A stretch of DNA of 64,000 nt from Streptomyces daqingensis. Its GTDB lineage: Bacteria > Actinomycetota > Actinomycetes > Streptomycetales > Streptomycetaceae. The position numbers and the translations under genes were made by a program. Under the pieces are notes generated by a model that was not told where the DNA came from, searched no databases, and was given only the letters and a program-made list of their open reading frames with translations. Positions 6,416 through 16,318 of this stretch are shown piece by piece (position 1 is the stretch's first letter; every line of letters starts with the position of its first letter). The stretch spans positions 248,001 to 312,000 of the forward strand of contig NZ_BMMP01000004.1 of the NCBI RefSeq assembly GCF_014645895.1, in the 5' to 3' direction.

Positions 6416-8290
6416 TCAGCCGAGCAGCCCGCCGAGGCCCCCGCCGCCGCCGCTGCCGCTGCCGCCCGACGAACTGCCGCCACCCCCACCGGAGGAGCTC
6501 GAACCGCCCCCGCCGCCACCGGAGTTCGAGCCGCCGCCACCCGTGCTGCCGCCACCCGTCCCTCCGGTGCTGCCGCCGCTGGTCGCCTGCACCCCCGGGT
6601 TCGACTGCTGCGGCGGACGGACGCCGGGCACCGTCTGCTGGGGCGCCTGTACGGTCTCGCGCTGGCTTGGCGACGACGGGCCGCCCCCGCGCCGGTCCCC
6701 GGGCGACGCCGAGGCCGACGGCCCTCCGGAGTGCCGGCTGCCGGGGGCCTTTGAGCCCTGCCCCTGTGTGGGCAGGCCGCTGTCCCGGGCGCCGGGGGTC
6801 TTGGGCAGCGGCGAGCCGGGAAGCTGATTGGTGGGCGGCTCGCCCGGCTCCTGCACGCGCGCGGTCTGGGCGGAGCGGACCGCGCCGCCCAGCAGCGAGC
6901 CGGTCAGCAGCGCGACCCCCGTCACCACCGAGGCGATCACCGTGCCGCGGCGCAGCACGCGCCGGCGCAGTTCCCACAGGTCCGCGCGCGGCCCCAGTTT
7001 CCGCCAGGCGTCGCCGGCGAGCCGTCCGTCGATCGAGTACACCGGGGCCCCCGCGATGACGAGCGGGCTCCACGCGGCCAGATAGATGATGTCCGGGGCC
7101 TCGTACGCGGGGCCGTTGCTCCAGCTGACGGTCATGAGAAGCGCCGCCGAGAGCAGGACGCCCACGGAGGCTGCGAGGCGCTGCCACAGTCCGCACACCG
7201 TCAGCACTCCGACGATGATCTGGACGAAGGCGACGGTCAGCCCCGCGCCCACGGGGTGTGCGACGGCGAAGTCGTGCAGCGGCGACGCGATGGCCCAGGG
7301 TTCGAGCGAGTTCAGCCAGGTCACCATCGAGCCGCGTTCGCCGCCGTCGAAGTAGACGGGGTCGCACAGCTTCCCCATGCCGGCGTAGACCGAGATGAAG
7401 CCGAGGAAGATCCGCATCGGAAGGAGCACGACGCCGAGGTTCATCCGGCGGCCCGGGTAGTACGCCTGGCGGCGCGCACCGATGCGTGTGACGGCGCCCA
7501 GCCCGTCGCGCTCGTCCTCCGCGTCCGCCTCGGGGCCGTCGCGGAAGTCCGCCCGGTCGTCGAAGCGGCCCTTCCCGTCCAGATCGCCGTCGTAGGAGTC
7601 GTCGTAGGCGTAGGAGCCGGAGTCGCCGTCGTAGGAGCCCCGTTCGGGGGTGTCGAACGCGCCCTGGGCGGGGCGTACCCCTTCCAGCAGCCGGTGCGGC
7701 TGCGTCGACTCGGACGGCCGGGCGGACCGCTGCCCGACGACGGTCGGGGAGCCGCCCGTGCTGTCGGCCCCGGTGCCGCGGGTGCGGTCCGGGGCTCCGC
7801 TGTAACCCCGGGGCCCGTCGTAGCGCTCGTAGCCGTCGGCGTAGCGGTCGTGGCGCGGCGGTGCGGTGTCGTCCGCGATGCGCGGAAGCACCTGCGTCGT
7901 GGCTGCCGCGGGCTCCGCGGTGCCGGTCCCCATGCCGTGCGCCCCCTGCCGCAGCCCGCTCGCGCCGGAGCCGGTGTCGAAGAGCGCGTCCGGGTCTTCC
8001 GTACGCCCCCAGTCGACGGGGCCCCGGCGGCGGGGCGGCAGGTCGGCGGCCTCGGCCGGTGCGGCGCCGGCTTCCGGTGCGGACGGCCGCGTGGCCGTGC
8101 CGGAGGGCGGCGTGAGCTGCACCCGGAAGCTGGCGTGGGTGACGACGACCTCTGCCGGATCGGAGGGGACCTTGACCGTGCTCAGCGCTGGGGTGTCGTC
8201 GTAGAAACCGCTCGGGTTCTTCCGCTGGGTGTCCCCAGGGCGCCCACCCGAGGGGCCGGGCGTGCGGGGTGTTCTGGTGTCCACACTCAT
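6416..8290 (-). CDS. DoxX-family membrane protein with long disordered termini
   Basis: This 624-residue protein has three parts. The first ~270 residues are polar and acidic (Tyr/Asp/Gly-rich, e.g. YDDSYDGD), probably disordered and cytoplasmic. A DoxX-like core of four or more membrane helices follows (about 280-470; FLGFISVYAGMGKL, VQIIVGVLTVCGLW, a PDIIYLAAWSPLVIAG stretch), and the C-terminal ~80 residues are almost only Gly and Ser. DoxX proteins are linked to redox/quinone-associated membrane functions, but the role here is unknown. The low-complexity tail generates many false open frames on the opposite strand. Confidence 0.82.
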   Translation of the reverse strand: MSVDTRTPRTPGPSGGRPGDTQRKNPSGFYDDTPALSTVKVPSDPAEVVVTHASFRVQLTPPSGTATRPSAPEAGAAPAEAADLPPRRRGPVDWGRTEDPDALFDTGSGASGLRQGAHGMGTGTAEPAAATTQVLPRIADDTAPPRHDRYADGYERYDGPRGYSGAPDRTRGTGADSTGGSPTVVGQRSARPSESTQPHRLLEGVRPAQGAFDTPERGSYDGDSGSYAYDDSYDGDLDGKGRFDDRADFRDGPEADAEDERDGLGAVTRIGARRQAYYPGRRMNLGVVLLPMRIFLGFISVYAGMGKLCDPVYFDGGERGSMVTWLNSLEPWAIASPLHDFAVAHPVGAGLTVAFVQIIVGVLTVCGLWQRLAASVGVLLSAALLMTVSWSNGPAYEAPDIIYLAAWSPLVIAGAPVYSIDGRLAGDAWRKLGPRADLWELRRRVLRRGTVIASVVTGVALLTGSLLGGAVRSAQTARVQEPGEPPTNQLPGSPLPKTPGARDSGLPTQGQGSKAPGSRHSGGPSASASPGDRRGGGPSSPSQRETVQAPQQTVPGVRPPQQSNPGVQATSGGSTGGTGGGSTGGGGSNSGGGGGGSSSSGGGGGSSSGGSGSGGGGGLGGLLG

Positions 8291-8437
8291 CTAACCGAGT
8301 GACGGACGCTTAAGACACTGCCCGGGCCGCCCCAATCTGTCCGAGGCCCGTCAAATCAGCTGAACTGCCCGCAATCGCCCCAACTGCCCGGCGGCGCCCG
8401 GCGTTCGGACCCCTCACGCCGCCGTGGCATCGAGGGC

Positions 8438-9388
8438 CTAACCCCTGCGGCGTGCCGTCTCGTAGAGCACGACGCCCGCCGCGACCCCGGCGTTCAGCGA
8501 CTCGGCGGCGCCCGGCATCGGGATGCGCACGCGGACGTCGCAGGTCTCGCCGACGAGCCGCGAGAGGCCCTTGCCCTCGCTGCCCACGACCACGACGACC
8601 GGGCCGTCGAGCGCCTCGCAGTCCTGCAGTTCGACGTCGCCGTCCCCGTCGAGGCCGACGACCATCAGGCCGGCCTTCTGGTACGCCTCCAGCGCGCGCG
8701 TCAGGTTCGACGCCCGCGCGACCGGCGTGTGCGCGGCCGTGCCCGCGGAGGTCTTCCACGCACCGGCCGTCATGCCCGCCGCCCTCCGCTCCGGTACGAC
8801 GACGCCGTGGCCGCCGAAGGCGCAGACGGAGCGGACGATCGCGCCGAGGTTCCTCGGGTCGGTGATCCCGTCCAGCGCCACGATGAGCGCGTCCTCGCCC
8901 TCGTCCAGCGCGGAGGCCGTGAGGTCGTCCGGATGTGCGTAGTCGTACTCGGGGATCTGCAGCACGAGGCCCTGGTGGTGCAGGCCCTTCGTCATCCTGT
9001 CGAGCTCCGGCCTCGGCGCCTCGAGCAGATTGACGGTGCGGGTCTCTCCGGCGAGACGCACGGCCTCGCGCACCCGGTCGTCGTTGTCGATGAACTGCTG
9101 CACGTACAGCGTCGTCGCGGGCACGTTCTCGCGCAGCGCCTCGACGACGGAGTTGCGGCCGACGACCAGTTCCGAACTGCTCTTGCCGCCGGTCCGGCGC
9201 TGCGGACGCCCTTGCGCGCGCCGCGCCTTGGCCTGCGCCGCGCGCTGCTTGGCGTGGCCCTTGCGCATCTCGGCGGGCGGCGTCGGCCCCTTGCCCTCGA
9301 GGGAGCGGCGGCGATTGCCGCCGCTGCCGACCTGGGCGCCCTTCTTGTTGGACGTGCGCCGGCTGGGGCGCTGGCTGTTCCCGGCCAT
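8438..9388 (-). CDS. rlmB: 23S rRNA (guanosine-2'-O-)-methyltransferase RlmB (SpoU/TrmH family)
   Basis: This 316-residue SPOUT methyltransferase has the family motifs [11 protein letters not shown] (substrate-binding domain), [16 protein letters not shown] (motif 1), [15 protein letters not shown] (motif 2) and [22 protein letters not shown] (motif 3, knot). It should 2'-O-methylate G2251 of 23S rRNA. The first ~75 residues are a basic, disordered extension ([10 protein letters not shown]..., KRQ/KAR-rich) common in actinobacterial homologues. It is downstream of cysS on the same strand, with a 338-bp gap, so probably transcribed separately. Confidence 0.93.
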   Translation of the reverse strand: MAGNSQRPSRRTSNKKGAQVGSGGNRRRSLEGKGPTPPAEMRKGHAKQRAAQAKARRAQGRPQRRTGGKSSSELVVGRNSVVEALRENVPATTLYVQQFIDNDDRVREAVRLAGETRTVNLLEAPRPELDRMTKGLHHQGLVLQIPEYDYAHPDDLTASALDEGEDALIVALDGITDPRNLGAIVRSVCAFGGHGVVVPERRAAGMTAGAWKTSAGTAAHTPVARASNLTRALEAYQKAGLMVVGLDGDGDVELQDCEALDGPVVVVVGSEGKGLSRLVGETCDVRVRIPMPGAAESLNAGVAAGVVLYETARRRG

Positions 9389-9726
9389 CGGGGCACCTGC
9401 TTCTCTGCTCGGTCAGCCGCCGCGGGCTCCCCGGCGGTCGCTGCTGGAATGTGTCCGGTCCCGCGCCCGCTGACGGCGGGGACCCGTCCCGGCATTATCG
9501 CGGAGGGAGGGGCGTCCCGAAGAAGTGGATCACTGTCGGCTCGCACACACGCCCGATGTGCTCCGGGTGCGGGCGTACGGGAGGCGGTGCCGCCTGGAGC
9601 GCGCCGTACCGGACACGCGTCCCTGACCTGCCGCTCGTCGGGAGGCGGGCGCACGCGGGACGAGTCCGGTAGGCCGTCCGTCCCTCCGTCCGGACGCGGG
9701 CGGGGCTGTCGGCTGCCGCGGCGGAT
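9389..9726. other. Intergenic region between cysS and rlmB
   Basis: No convincing gene lies in this 338-bp gap. Reading the minus strand, a GATAAT hexamer (complement of ATTATC at about 9494-9499) could be a -10 element for rlmB, with a poor -35. Around 9457-9484 there is a weak interrupted inverted repeat (GGTCCCGC ... GCGGGGACC). Confidence 0.4.
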
Positions 9727-11136
<1,410 letters not shown>

Positions 11137-11308
11137 GCGGCCAGGGTAGTAGGCCCGCGAGACCGCTCGCCGCGCCGACCGTCAACACACGGCAGTCAGT
11201 GACATTCGTCAGCACGGCGCACGGCGCACGGCGGGCGACGGGCCCGGCGGACAGGACCGCCGCGGCCAAGCCGACGCCGCCGGCTCCCCCGCCGGCGGCC
11301 CCGCGGCC

Positions 11309-11713
11309 TCAGAGGCGGCCGGCGACCTTGCGCGGCGTGACGCGGACGACGACGCGTTCGGCGTCCTGCTCCGAGTTCGGGTTGAACTCGGCGTAGCTCT
11401 TGCCCACGTACTTCTGCGCCAGCGCGTCGATCAGCTCGCGCCCGCCCTCCGTGGTCAGCGTCGCGGTGCCGCGGATCTCCGCGTACGAGTACGGCGCGTC
11501 CGCGGGATGCACCAGGACGGTCACACGGGGATCCCGCTGCAGGTTCTTCGTCTTGCGGCGGTCGACGGTGGTGGAGATCAGCAGCTCGTCCCCGTCACGC
11601 TTCACCCATACCGGTGACACCTGCGGCGAACCGTCCGGCTGAATGGTGGCGATGTGGACGAAGACGGGGCCGTCGAGCACCCGCTTGAGCTCGTCGGAGA
11701 ACTGCACTGCCAT
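11309..11713 (-). CDS. PPOX-class flavin/F420-dependent oxidoreductase
   Basis: This 134-residue split-barrel protein has the pattern of actinobacterial F420- or FMN-binding PPOX-class proteins: FVHIATIQPDGSPQVSPVWVKRDGDEL, then STTVDRRKTKNLQRDPRVTVLV. Proteins of this class bind F420 or flavin and reduce varied substrates; the physiological substrate is unknown. The ATG at 11713 is the only good start. It is flanked by cysS and ispF on the same strand, with gaps of 172 and 195 bp, so probably monocistronic. Confidence 0.88.
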   Translation of the reverse strand: MAVQFSDELKRVLDGPVFVHIATIQPDGSPQVSPVWVKRDGDELLISTTVDRRKTKNLQRDPRVTVLVHPADAPYSYAEIRGTATLTTEGGRELIDALAQKYVGKSYAEFNPNSEQDAERVVVRVTPRKVAGRL

Positions 11714-11908
11714 GGGGTCGCCCTTCGCTCGTGAACGCTCTGAGGCCGGCCGCTGCCGCCGCCCGCCCGAAGTCTCGATACGTCAACTCCCCGCCGGCGC
11801 GCGGCATTCCGGCGCCACGGGGCGGCTCACCCGTACGAGGGAGCCGCCGCACGGCACTGTCCCGGACGCCGCGGCCGACGGATCACGGAAGCGGGTCCCG
11901 GAAGCGAG

Positions 11909-12436
11909 TCAGGGAAGCGGCACGACCAGAGCCGTCGCCATCGCGGCCAGCCCCTCGCCCCGCCCCGTCAGGCCCAGCCCGTCCGTCGTGGTGCCGGAGA
12001 CCGCCACCGGCGCGCCGACCGCGTCCGACAGTGCCCGCTGCGCCTCCGCCCGGCGCTTGCCGATCTTGGGCCGGACGCCGATCACCTGGATCGCGACGTT
12101 GCCGACGGTGAACCCCTCGGCCCGTACGAGCCGCGCCGCCTCCGTGAGCAGCGTGACGCCGGAGGCACCGGACCACTCGGGGCGGCCGGTGCCGAAGTGG
12201 GCGCCGAGGTCGCCGATGCCGGCGGCGGAGAAGAGGGCGTCGCAGGCTGCGTGCGCGGCGACGTCCCCGTCGGAGTGCCCGTCCAGGCCGAAGCGCTCGC
12301 CCTCCCAGAGCAGGCCCGCGCACCACAGTTCGCGACCCTCCTTGAAGGCGTGCACGTCGGTTCCGATGCCGACCAGCGGAAGCACCGGCGTCGCCGCCGC
12401 GTGACCGGTCCGCTGCCGGGAGTCCTCAGAAGCCAT
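11909..12436 (-). CDS. ispF: 2-C-methyl-D-erythritol 2,4-cyclodiphosphate synthase
   Basis: This 175-residue enzyme of the MEP isoprenoid pathway cyclises CDP-ME 2-phosphate. The metal-binding motif GIGTDVHAF (Asp and His, residues ~23-31), the [17 protein letters not shown] motif (residues ~52-68), GDLGAHF and the C-terminal [14 protein letters not shown] are all present. The start codon overlaps the ispD stop by 11 bp, so the two consecutive-pathway genes are translationally coupled. Confidence 0.95.
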   Translation of the reverse strand: MASEDSRQRTGHAAATPVLPLVGIGTDVHAFKEGRELWCAGLLWEGERFGLDGHSDGDVAAHAACDALFSAAGIGDLGAHFGTGRPEWSGASGVTLLTEAARLVRAEGFTVGNVAIQVIGVRPKIGKRRAEAQRALSDAVGAPVAVSGTTTDGLGLTGRGEGLAAMATALVVPLP

Positions 12437-13289
12437 CGGTGGCGCGCCTCCTCGCGATCACGGCCTCGGCCAGCACGAGGTCGAGCGGGCGCGTCACCTT
12501 GAACGCCTCCTCGTGTCCCGGGACGACCACCACTTCGATCCCCAGGCGCTCCACCATGCCGGCGTCGTCCGTGGCGCCGTCGCCTTCCCGGGCCACCTGC
12601 TCGTGCGCCGCGGCGAGCACCTTCAAGGCGAAGCCCTGCGGTGTCTGCACCGCCCGCAGCCGGGACCGCTCCGGGGTGCCCGTCACGGGTTCCGGGCCGC
12701 CGCCCGGGCGGGGCTCGACCTCCTTGACGGTATCCGGCACCGGCAGCGCCGGCACCACGGCCGGCGCCCCCTCCCGTACGGCCGCCGCCACCGCGTCGAC
12801 CGTGTCGACCGGCACGAGCGGACGCGCGGCGTCGTGCACCAGCACCGCGTCGACGTCGCCGGGCAGGGCGGCGAGGCCGAGGCGGACGGAGTCCTGGCGG
12901 GTCTCACCGCCGGGGACGACCAGCACGTCGGTGGCGGGGAGTTCGCCGCCCGGGGCCAGCGACGTGTGCTCGTCGAGCAGGTGCCGCACCTCGTCGGCTC
13001 CGTCCGGCGGCGCCACGACGACGATCAGCGAGACGGCCCGTGCACGGTCCATCGCCCGTACGGCGTGCACCAGCATCGGGGTGCCGCTCAGCGTGCGCAG
13101 CGCCTTGGGCGCTCCGGGACCCAGGCGGACTCCGCGGCCCGCGGCCGGAATGATCGCGGCGGTGCGGTGCCCGCCCTGCGGGGACGCCGGATCCGGTGCG
13201 GTGCGGGGGTCGGCGCCGGGTGCGCCGTCGGGTGCTCCGGACGCCGGCGCCGCACCGGTCGGCGACTCGCCCGCGGATTGGATTGACAT
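12426..13289 (-). CDS. ispD: 2-C-methyl-D-erythritol 4-phosphate cytidylyltransferase
   Basis: This 287-residue protein forms CDP-ME in the MEP pathway. The CTP-binding signature [20 protein letters not shown] lies about 45 residues in, followed by VHDAARPLV and QTPQGF, all typical of IspD. The start was set at the ATG at 13289 (MSIQS); the open frame runs 49 codons further without homology-like features. Residues 1-45 are low-complexity Pro/Ala/Gly. It overlaps ispF by 11 bp. CarD lies upstream on the same strand, as in other actinobacteria. Confidence 0.93.
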   Translation of the reverse strand: MSIQSAGESPTGAAPASGAPDGAPGADPRTAPDPASPQGGHRTAAIIPAAGRGVRLGPGAPKALRTLSGTPMLVHAVRAMDRARAVSLIVVVAPPDGADEVRHLLDEHTSLAPGGELPATDVLVVPGGETRQDSVRLGLAALPGDVDAVLVHDAARPLVPVDTVDAVAAAVREGAPAVVPALPVPDTVKEVEPRPGGGPEPVTGTPERSRLRAVQTPQGFALKVLAAAHEQVAREGDGATDDAGMVERLGIEVVVVPGHEEAFKVTRPLDLVLAEAVIARRRATDGF

Positions 13290-13718
13290 CGGTTGCACGT
13301 TCAGGTTTGTGTCCTCAGCCGGGGTGGGTATGGCCAGGGATACCCCCGGCCGTAGGTTGGGGGCGTGCCGGGCGCGAGCCTTGACCGGCCCTTCCGTGAA
13401 CTCCGGTCGAGGCAGTTGCCCGGGCCCGGCACGCACCAGAGCAACTGTGAAAGGCCGCGTCGTACGCGGCGGGCGGGGAGAACGTTACTGAACGAAGCCG
13501 GGATTCGCCGGATGACGTAGGCATGCCTGCACGCTCTGACCGCAGACATGCCGCAGCGCCCGGCGACTGAACTACGTCACTCGGGCACTGCGGCACAGCC
13601 TTGCTCTCGTATAACGCTGCCGGCTTGCTCTACTGCATCGGGCTGCTCACGCCTTACGGCCTGATGTCCGTCCGACTGCCGCACCCGTCGCGCGCCCCGT
13701 GGCCGGCAGATCATCCGG
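13290..13718. other. Intergenic region between carD and ispD with a hairpin
   Basis: No gene is supported in these 429 bp. A near-perfect 14-bp inverted repeat (13549-13562 with 13582-13595, one mismatch, 19-nt loop) lies about 125 bp after the carD stop and may terminate carD transcription. The remainder should include the ispD promoter, but I see no strong consensus. Confidence 0.45.
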
Positions 13719-14201
13719 TCAGGAAGCGAGGACCTCGTCGAGCAGCGCTTCGGCCTTGTCTTCGTTGGTGTTCTCCGCGAGGGCGAGCTCGCTCACCAGG
13801 ATCTGGCGCGCCTTGGCGAGCATCCTCTTCTCACCCGCGGAGAGCCCGCGCTCGCGCTCACGGCGCCACAGGTCGCGGACGACCTCCGCCACCTTGATCA
13901 CGTCGCCGGACGCGAGCTTCTCGAGATTCGCCTTGTAGCGCCGGGACCAGTTGGTGGGCTCTTCGGCATACGGCGCGCGGAGCACCTCGAAGACCTTGTC
14001 CAGCCCGTCCGAACCGACAACATCGCGTACGCCCACGAACTCCGCATTGTCCGCCGGCACACGCACCGTCAGGTCGCCCTGCGCAACCTTCAGAACCAAG
14101 TAGGTCTTGTCCACGCCTTTGATCTGGCGAGTTTCGATAGCCTCGATCAGCGCGGCCCCGTGATGGGGATAGACCACGGTGTCGCCAACCTTGAACGTCA
14201 T
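13719..14201 (-). CDS. carD: CarD/CdnL-family RNA polymerase-binding regulator
   Basis: This 160-residue protein starts [20 protein letters not shown], the RNA-polymerase-interaction (RID/Tudor) domain of CarD; the helical DNA-binding domain occupies about residues 65-160 ([31 protein letters not shown]). CarD binds the beta subunit and stabilises open complexes, especially at rRNA promoters. Length and start match mycobacterial and Streptomyces CarD. The 583-bp upstream gap suggests a regulated promoter. Confidence 0.95.
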   Translation of the reverse strand: MTFKVGDTVVYPHHGAALIEAIETRQIKGVDKTYLVLKVAQGDLTVRVPADNAEFVGVRDVVGSDGLDKVFEVLRAPYAEEPTNWSRRYKANLEKLASGDVIKVAEVVRDLWRRERERGLSAGEKRMLAKARQILVSELALAENTNEDKAEALLDEVLAS

Positions 14202-14784
14202 GTGTCAGGTACCCCTTCCGTGACTATCCAGAGTAACACGGAATCGGGCTCTTCTGAATGGCGTTTTCGCAGGTCAGGCCGCATCTCGGGGCTTGACAAG
14301 CACACCGGTTACGTGCTGCGGCCACCGCGTTCGGACAGGTATTCGCAGGTCGGGGCACTTCTGTGAGCGGAGCGAAACATCACCGACACCAGCGAAGAAG
14401 GTGCGCCGGAAAGCGCCCACCGTCCGTTTTGTCCGGCTGTAAGTCGTCGCTCGTTCGGCCCTCTGTGACGTTCCGAGGACTTTCTCAATAATTGATCAGC
14501 AGTTCCGCTGATCAATTCACAAGCCGTTCGCATTCTTTCCCCGGAAACGGCCTCGGAGAGATACGCGGCGGGCTCCCCGCAGAGCAGTCGGACGCACCCG
14601 CGGCGGCCCGCCCAGGAGGGTCGGGTGCGGGCCCCCGACAGAGGCTCGGTAACCTGATCGCGCCCAATGTCGGCGTCCCGGACCCCACGTCGACACGGCG
14701 CACCCGCCTCCGGGCGGGGAACCTGCCCGTCCGCGACCGGCTCGCAGTCCGGTCGCCACGACCCGCCCAGGAGTTGCCGCCGCC
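14202..14784. other. 583-bp divergent intergenic region upstream of carD and the lipoprotein gene
   Basis: No coding region is supported here. It is locally less GC-rich (14440-14530) and contains the perfect inverted repeat listed at 14490-14517. It must carry the carD promoter (minus strand) and the promoter of the lipoprotein gene (plus strand). Confidence 0.5.
14490..14517. promoter_or_regulatory. Perfect AT-rich palindrome, candidate operator
   Basis: AATTGATCAGC-AGTTCC-GCTGATCAATT is an 11-bp perfect inverted repeat with a 6-nt centre, unusually AT-rich for this genome and with TGATCA in each arm. It lies 288 bp upstream of carD and 267 bp upstream of the lipoprotein gene, with no gene ending nearby, so an operator is more likely than a terminator. 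Confidence 0.5.
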
Positions 14785-15471
14785 GTGAGCAGCAGCATTC
14801 GACGCGGCACCCTCGCCGCCACAGCCCTCGCGTTCGCCGTAGCCGCACTGTCCGCCTGCGGCGCCGGGAAGGACGCTCAGACCCTGGAGGTCAAGCCGGA
14901 CAACGCGGCGACCTCCGTGGGCGACGTCAAGATCCAGAACGTCAACGTCATCACCTCCGAGGACGGCTCCGGTCCGTCCGTGGTGACCGGCCGCATCTTC
15001 AACGGCGGCACCAAGGACGAGACCCTGACGTCGATCAAGGTCAAGGGCGCCGGCGCCCGGGTGGAGCTCAGCCCCGCGAAGGGCGAGAAGGAGCTGACCG
15101 TGCCGGCCGGCGGGTCGCTCGCCCTCGGCGGCAAGGACAACGCCTCCGCAGAGCTTCCCCAGAGCGCCGCCTCCTCCGTGGAGAACGGCAACGCGCAGGC
15201 CGTCTCCTTCGTGCTGAGCCGCACGGGCAAGGTGACGCTGCGGGCGACCGTGGTGCCGCCGCACGGCGACTACGAGAAGTTCGGGCCGAGCGCGGCGCCC
15301 TCGCCGGGCGACGCCTCCGGCTCCCCGTCCGCGTCGCCCTCGGAGTCCGAGGGCGAGCCGGAGTCGGAGTCCGAGTCGGAGAAGCCCGGCGAGGGCGAGG
15401 CGGCGCAGAAGCCGGAGTCGCCTTCCGGCGAGGAAGGTGACGAGGCCGCCGGCCACGGCGCCTCGCACTGA
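14785..15471 (+). CDS. Secreted lipoprotein with acidic Ser/Glu/Pro-rich C-terminal tail
   Basis: This 228-residue protein from a GTG start has a lipoprotein signal peptide: basic SSSIRRG, hydrophobic core, then the lipobox ALSACG with the acylated Cys at about residue 26. The mature domain (about 35-155) is beta-rich and resembles copper-chaperone-like/DUF461-type lipoproteins of actinomycetes, though I see no Met/His copper motif. The last ~60 residues are Ser/Glu/Pro low complexity (PESESESEKPGEGE), probably a wall-spanning linker. It ends at a bidirectional terminator shared with phoP. Confidence 0.78.
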   Translation: MSSSIRRGTLAATALAFAVAALSACGAGKDAQTLEVKPDNAATSVGDVKIQNVNVITSEDGSGPSVVTGRIFNGGTKDETLTSIKVKGAGARVELSPAKGEKELTVPAGGSLALGGKDNASAELPQSAASSVENGNAQAVSFVLSRTGKVTLRATVVPPHGDYEKFGPSAAPSPGDASGSPSASPSESEGEPESESESEKPGEGEAAQKPESPSGEEGDEAAGHGASH

Positions 15472-15502
15472 CCCCTGGGCGCCTTCCCGGCGCAGGTGTG
15501 AG

Positions 15503-15542
15503 AGGCCCCGCCCGTACGGTGCAGTCCGTACGGGCGGGGCCT
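15503..15542. terminator. Bidirectional terminator between the lipoprotein gene and phoP
   Basis: A perfect 17-bp stem (AGGCCCCGCCCGTACGG / CCGTACGGGCGGGGCCT) with loop TGCAGT is followed by TCTCGT. It lies between converging genes. Confidence 0.8.
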
Positions 15543-15637
15543 TCTCGTGCCTCCGTGCGCTCCGTGCGGCGGGCGTGCGGCGGGCGGGACGGGCGTGCGG
15601 GCCCGGGACAGCGCCGGGTCCGCGCCCCGCCTGCGCT

Positions 15638-16318
15638 CTACGGCTCGAACTTGTAGCCGAGGCCCCGGACCGTGACCAGGTAGCGGGGTGCGCCCGGGTC
15701 GGGCTCGATCTTGGCCCGGAGGCGCTTGACGTGGACGTCCAGCGTCTTGGTGTCGCCCACGTAGTCGGCGCCCCAGACCCTGTCGATCAGTTGCATGCGC
15801 GTCAGGACCCGGCCGGCGTTGCGGAGCAGCATCTCCAGCAGGTCGAACTCCTTCAGCGGCAGATCGACCTTGCCGCCGGAGACGGTGACGACGTGCCGGT
15901 CGACGTCCATCCGCACCGGACCGGCCTCCAGGGCGGCGGGGGCGGCCTCCTCCGGTTCGCCCCTGCGGCGCAGCACGGCCCGCACCCGCGCGACGAGTTC
16001 GCGGGACGAGAAGGGTTTCGTGACGTAGTCGTCGGCTCCGATCTCCAGCCCGACGACCTTGTCGATCTCGCTGTCCTTGGCGGTCACCATGATGACCGGG
16101 ACGTTGGAGCGGCCGCGCAGCTGACGGCAGACCTCCGTCCCCGGCAGGCCGGGCAGCATCAGGTCGAGCAGGACCAGATCGGCGCCGTTGCGCTCGAACT
16201 CGTCCAGCCCGTCGGGCCCCGTGGACGCGACGGCGACCTCGAAGCCTTCCTTGCGCAGCATGTAGGACAGTGCGTCGCTGAACGATTCCTCGTCCTCGAC
16301 GACGAGCACTCGGGTCAC
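15638..16318 (-). CDS. phoP: Phosphate response regulator PhoP (OmpR family)
   Basis: This 226-residue regulator has an N-terminal receiver with acidic pocket VVEDEESF, the phospho-acceptor Asp in LVLLDLMLPG (residue ~51) and the conserved Lys in YVTKPFS. A C-terminal OmpR winged helix follows (about 130-226; KEFDLLEMLLRNAGRVLTR, TLDVHVKRLRAKI, RGLGYKFEP). The GTG start at 16318 overlaps the phoR stop by four bases. Identity as PhoP rests on the kinase partner, phoU and the PHO box next door. It activates phosphate-scavenging genes and represses secondary metabolism in Streptomyces (established). Confidence 0.95.
   Translation of the reverse strand: MTRVLVVEDEESFSDALSYMLRKEGFEVAVASTGPDGLDEFERNGADLVLLDLMLPGLPGTEVCRQLRGRSNVPVIMVTAKDSEIDKVVGLEIGADDYVTKPFSSRELVARVRAVLRRRGEPEEAAPAALEAGPVRMDVDRHVVTVSGGKVDLPLKEFDLLEMLLRNAGRVLTRMQLIDRVWGADYVGDTKTLDVHVKRLRAKIEPDPGAPRYLVTVRGLGYKFEP

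Noticed and set aside
5089..6555. 488-codon minus-strand open frame
   Set aside because: Crosses the nucleotidyltransferase and secreted-protein genes in an antisense phase; Arg/Ala/Pro-rich, no motif.
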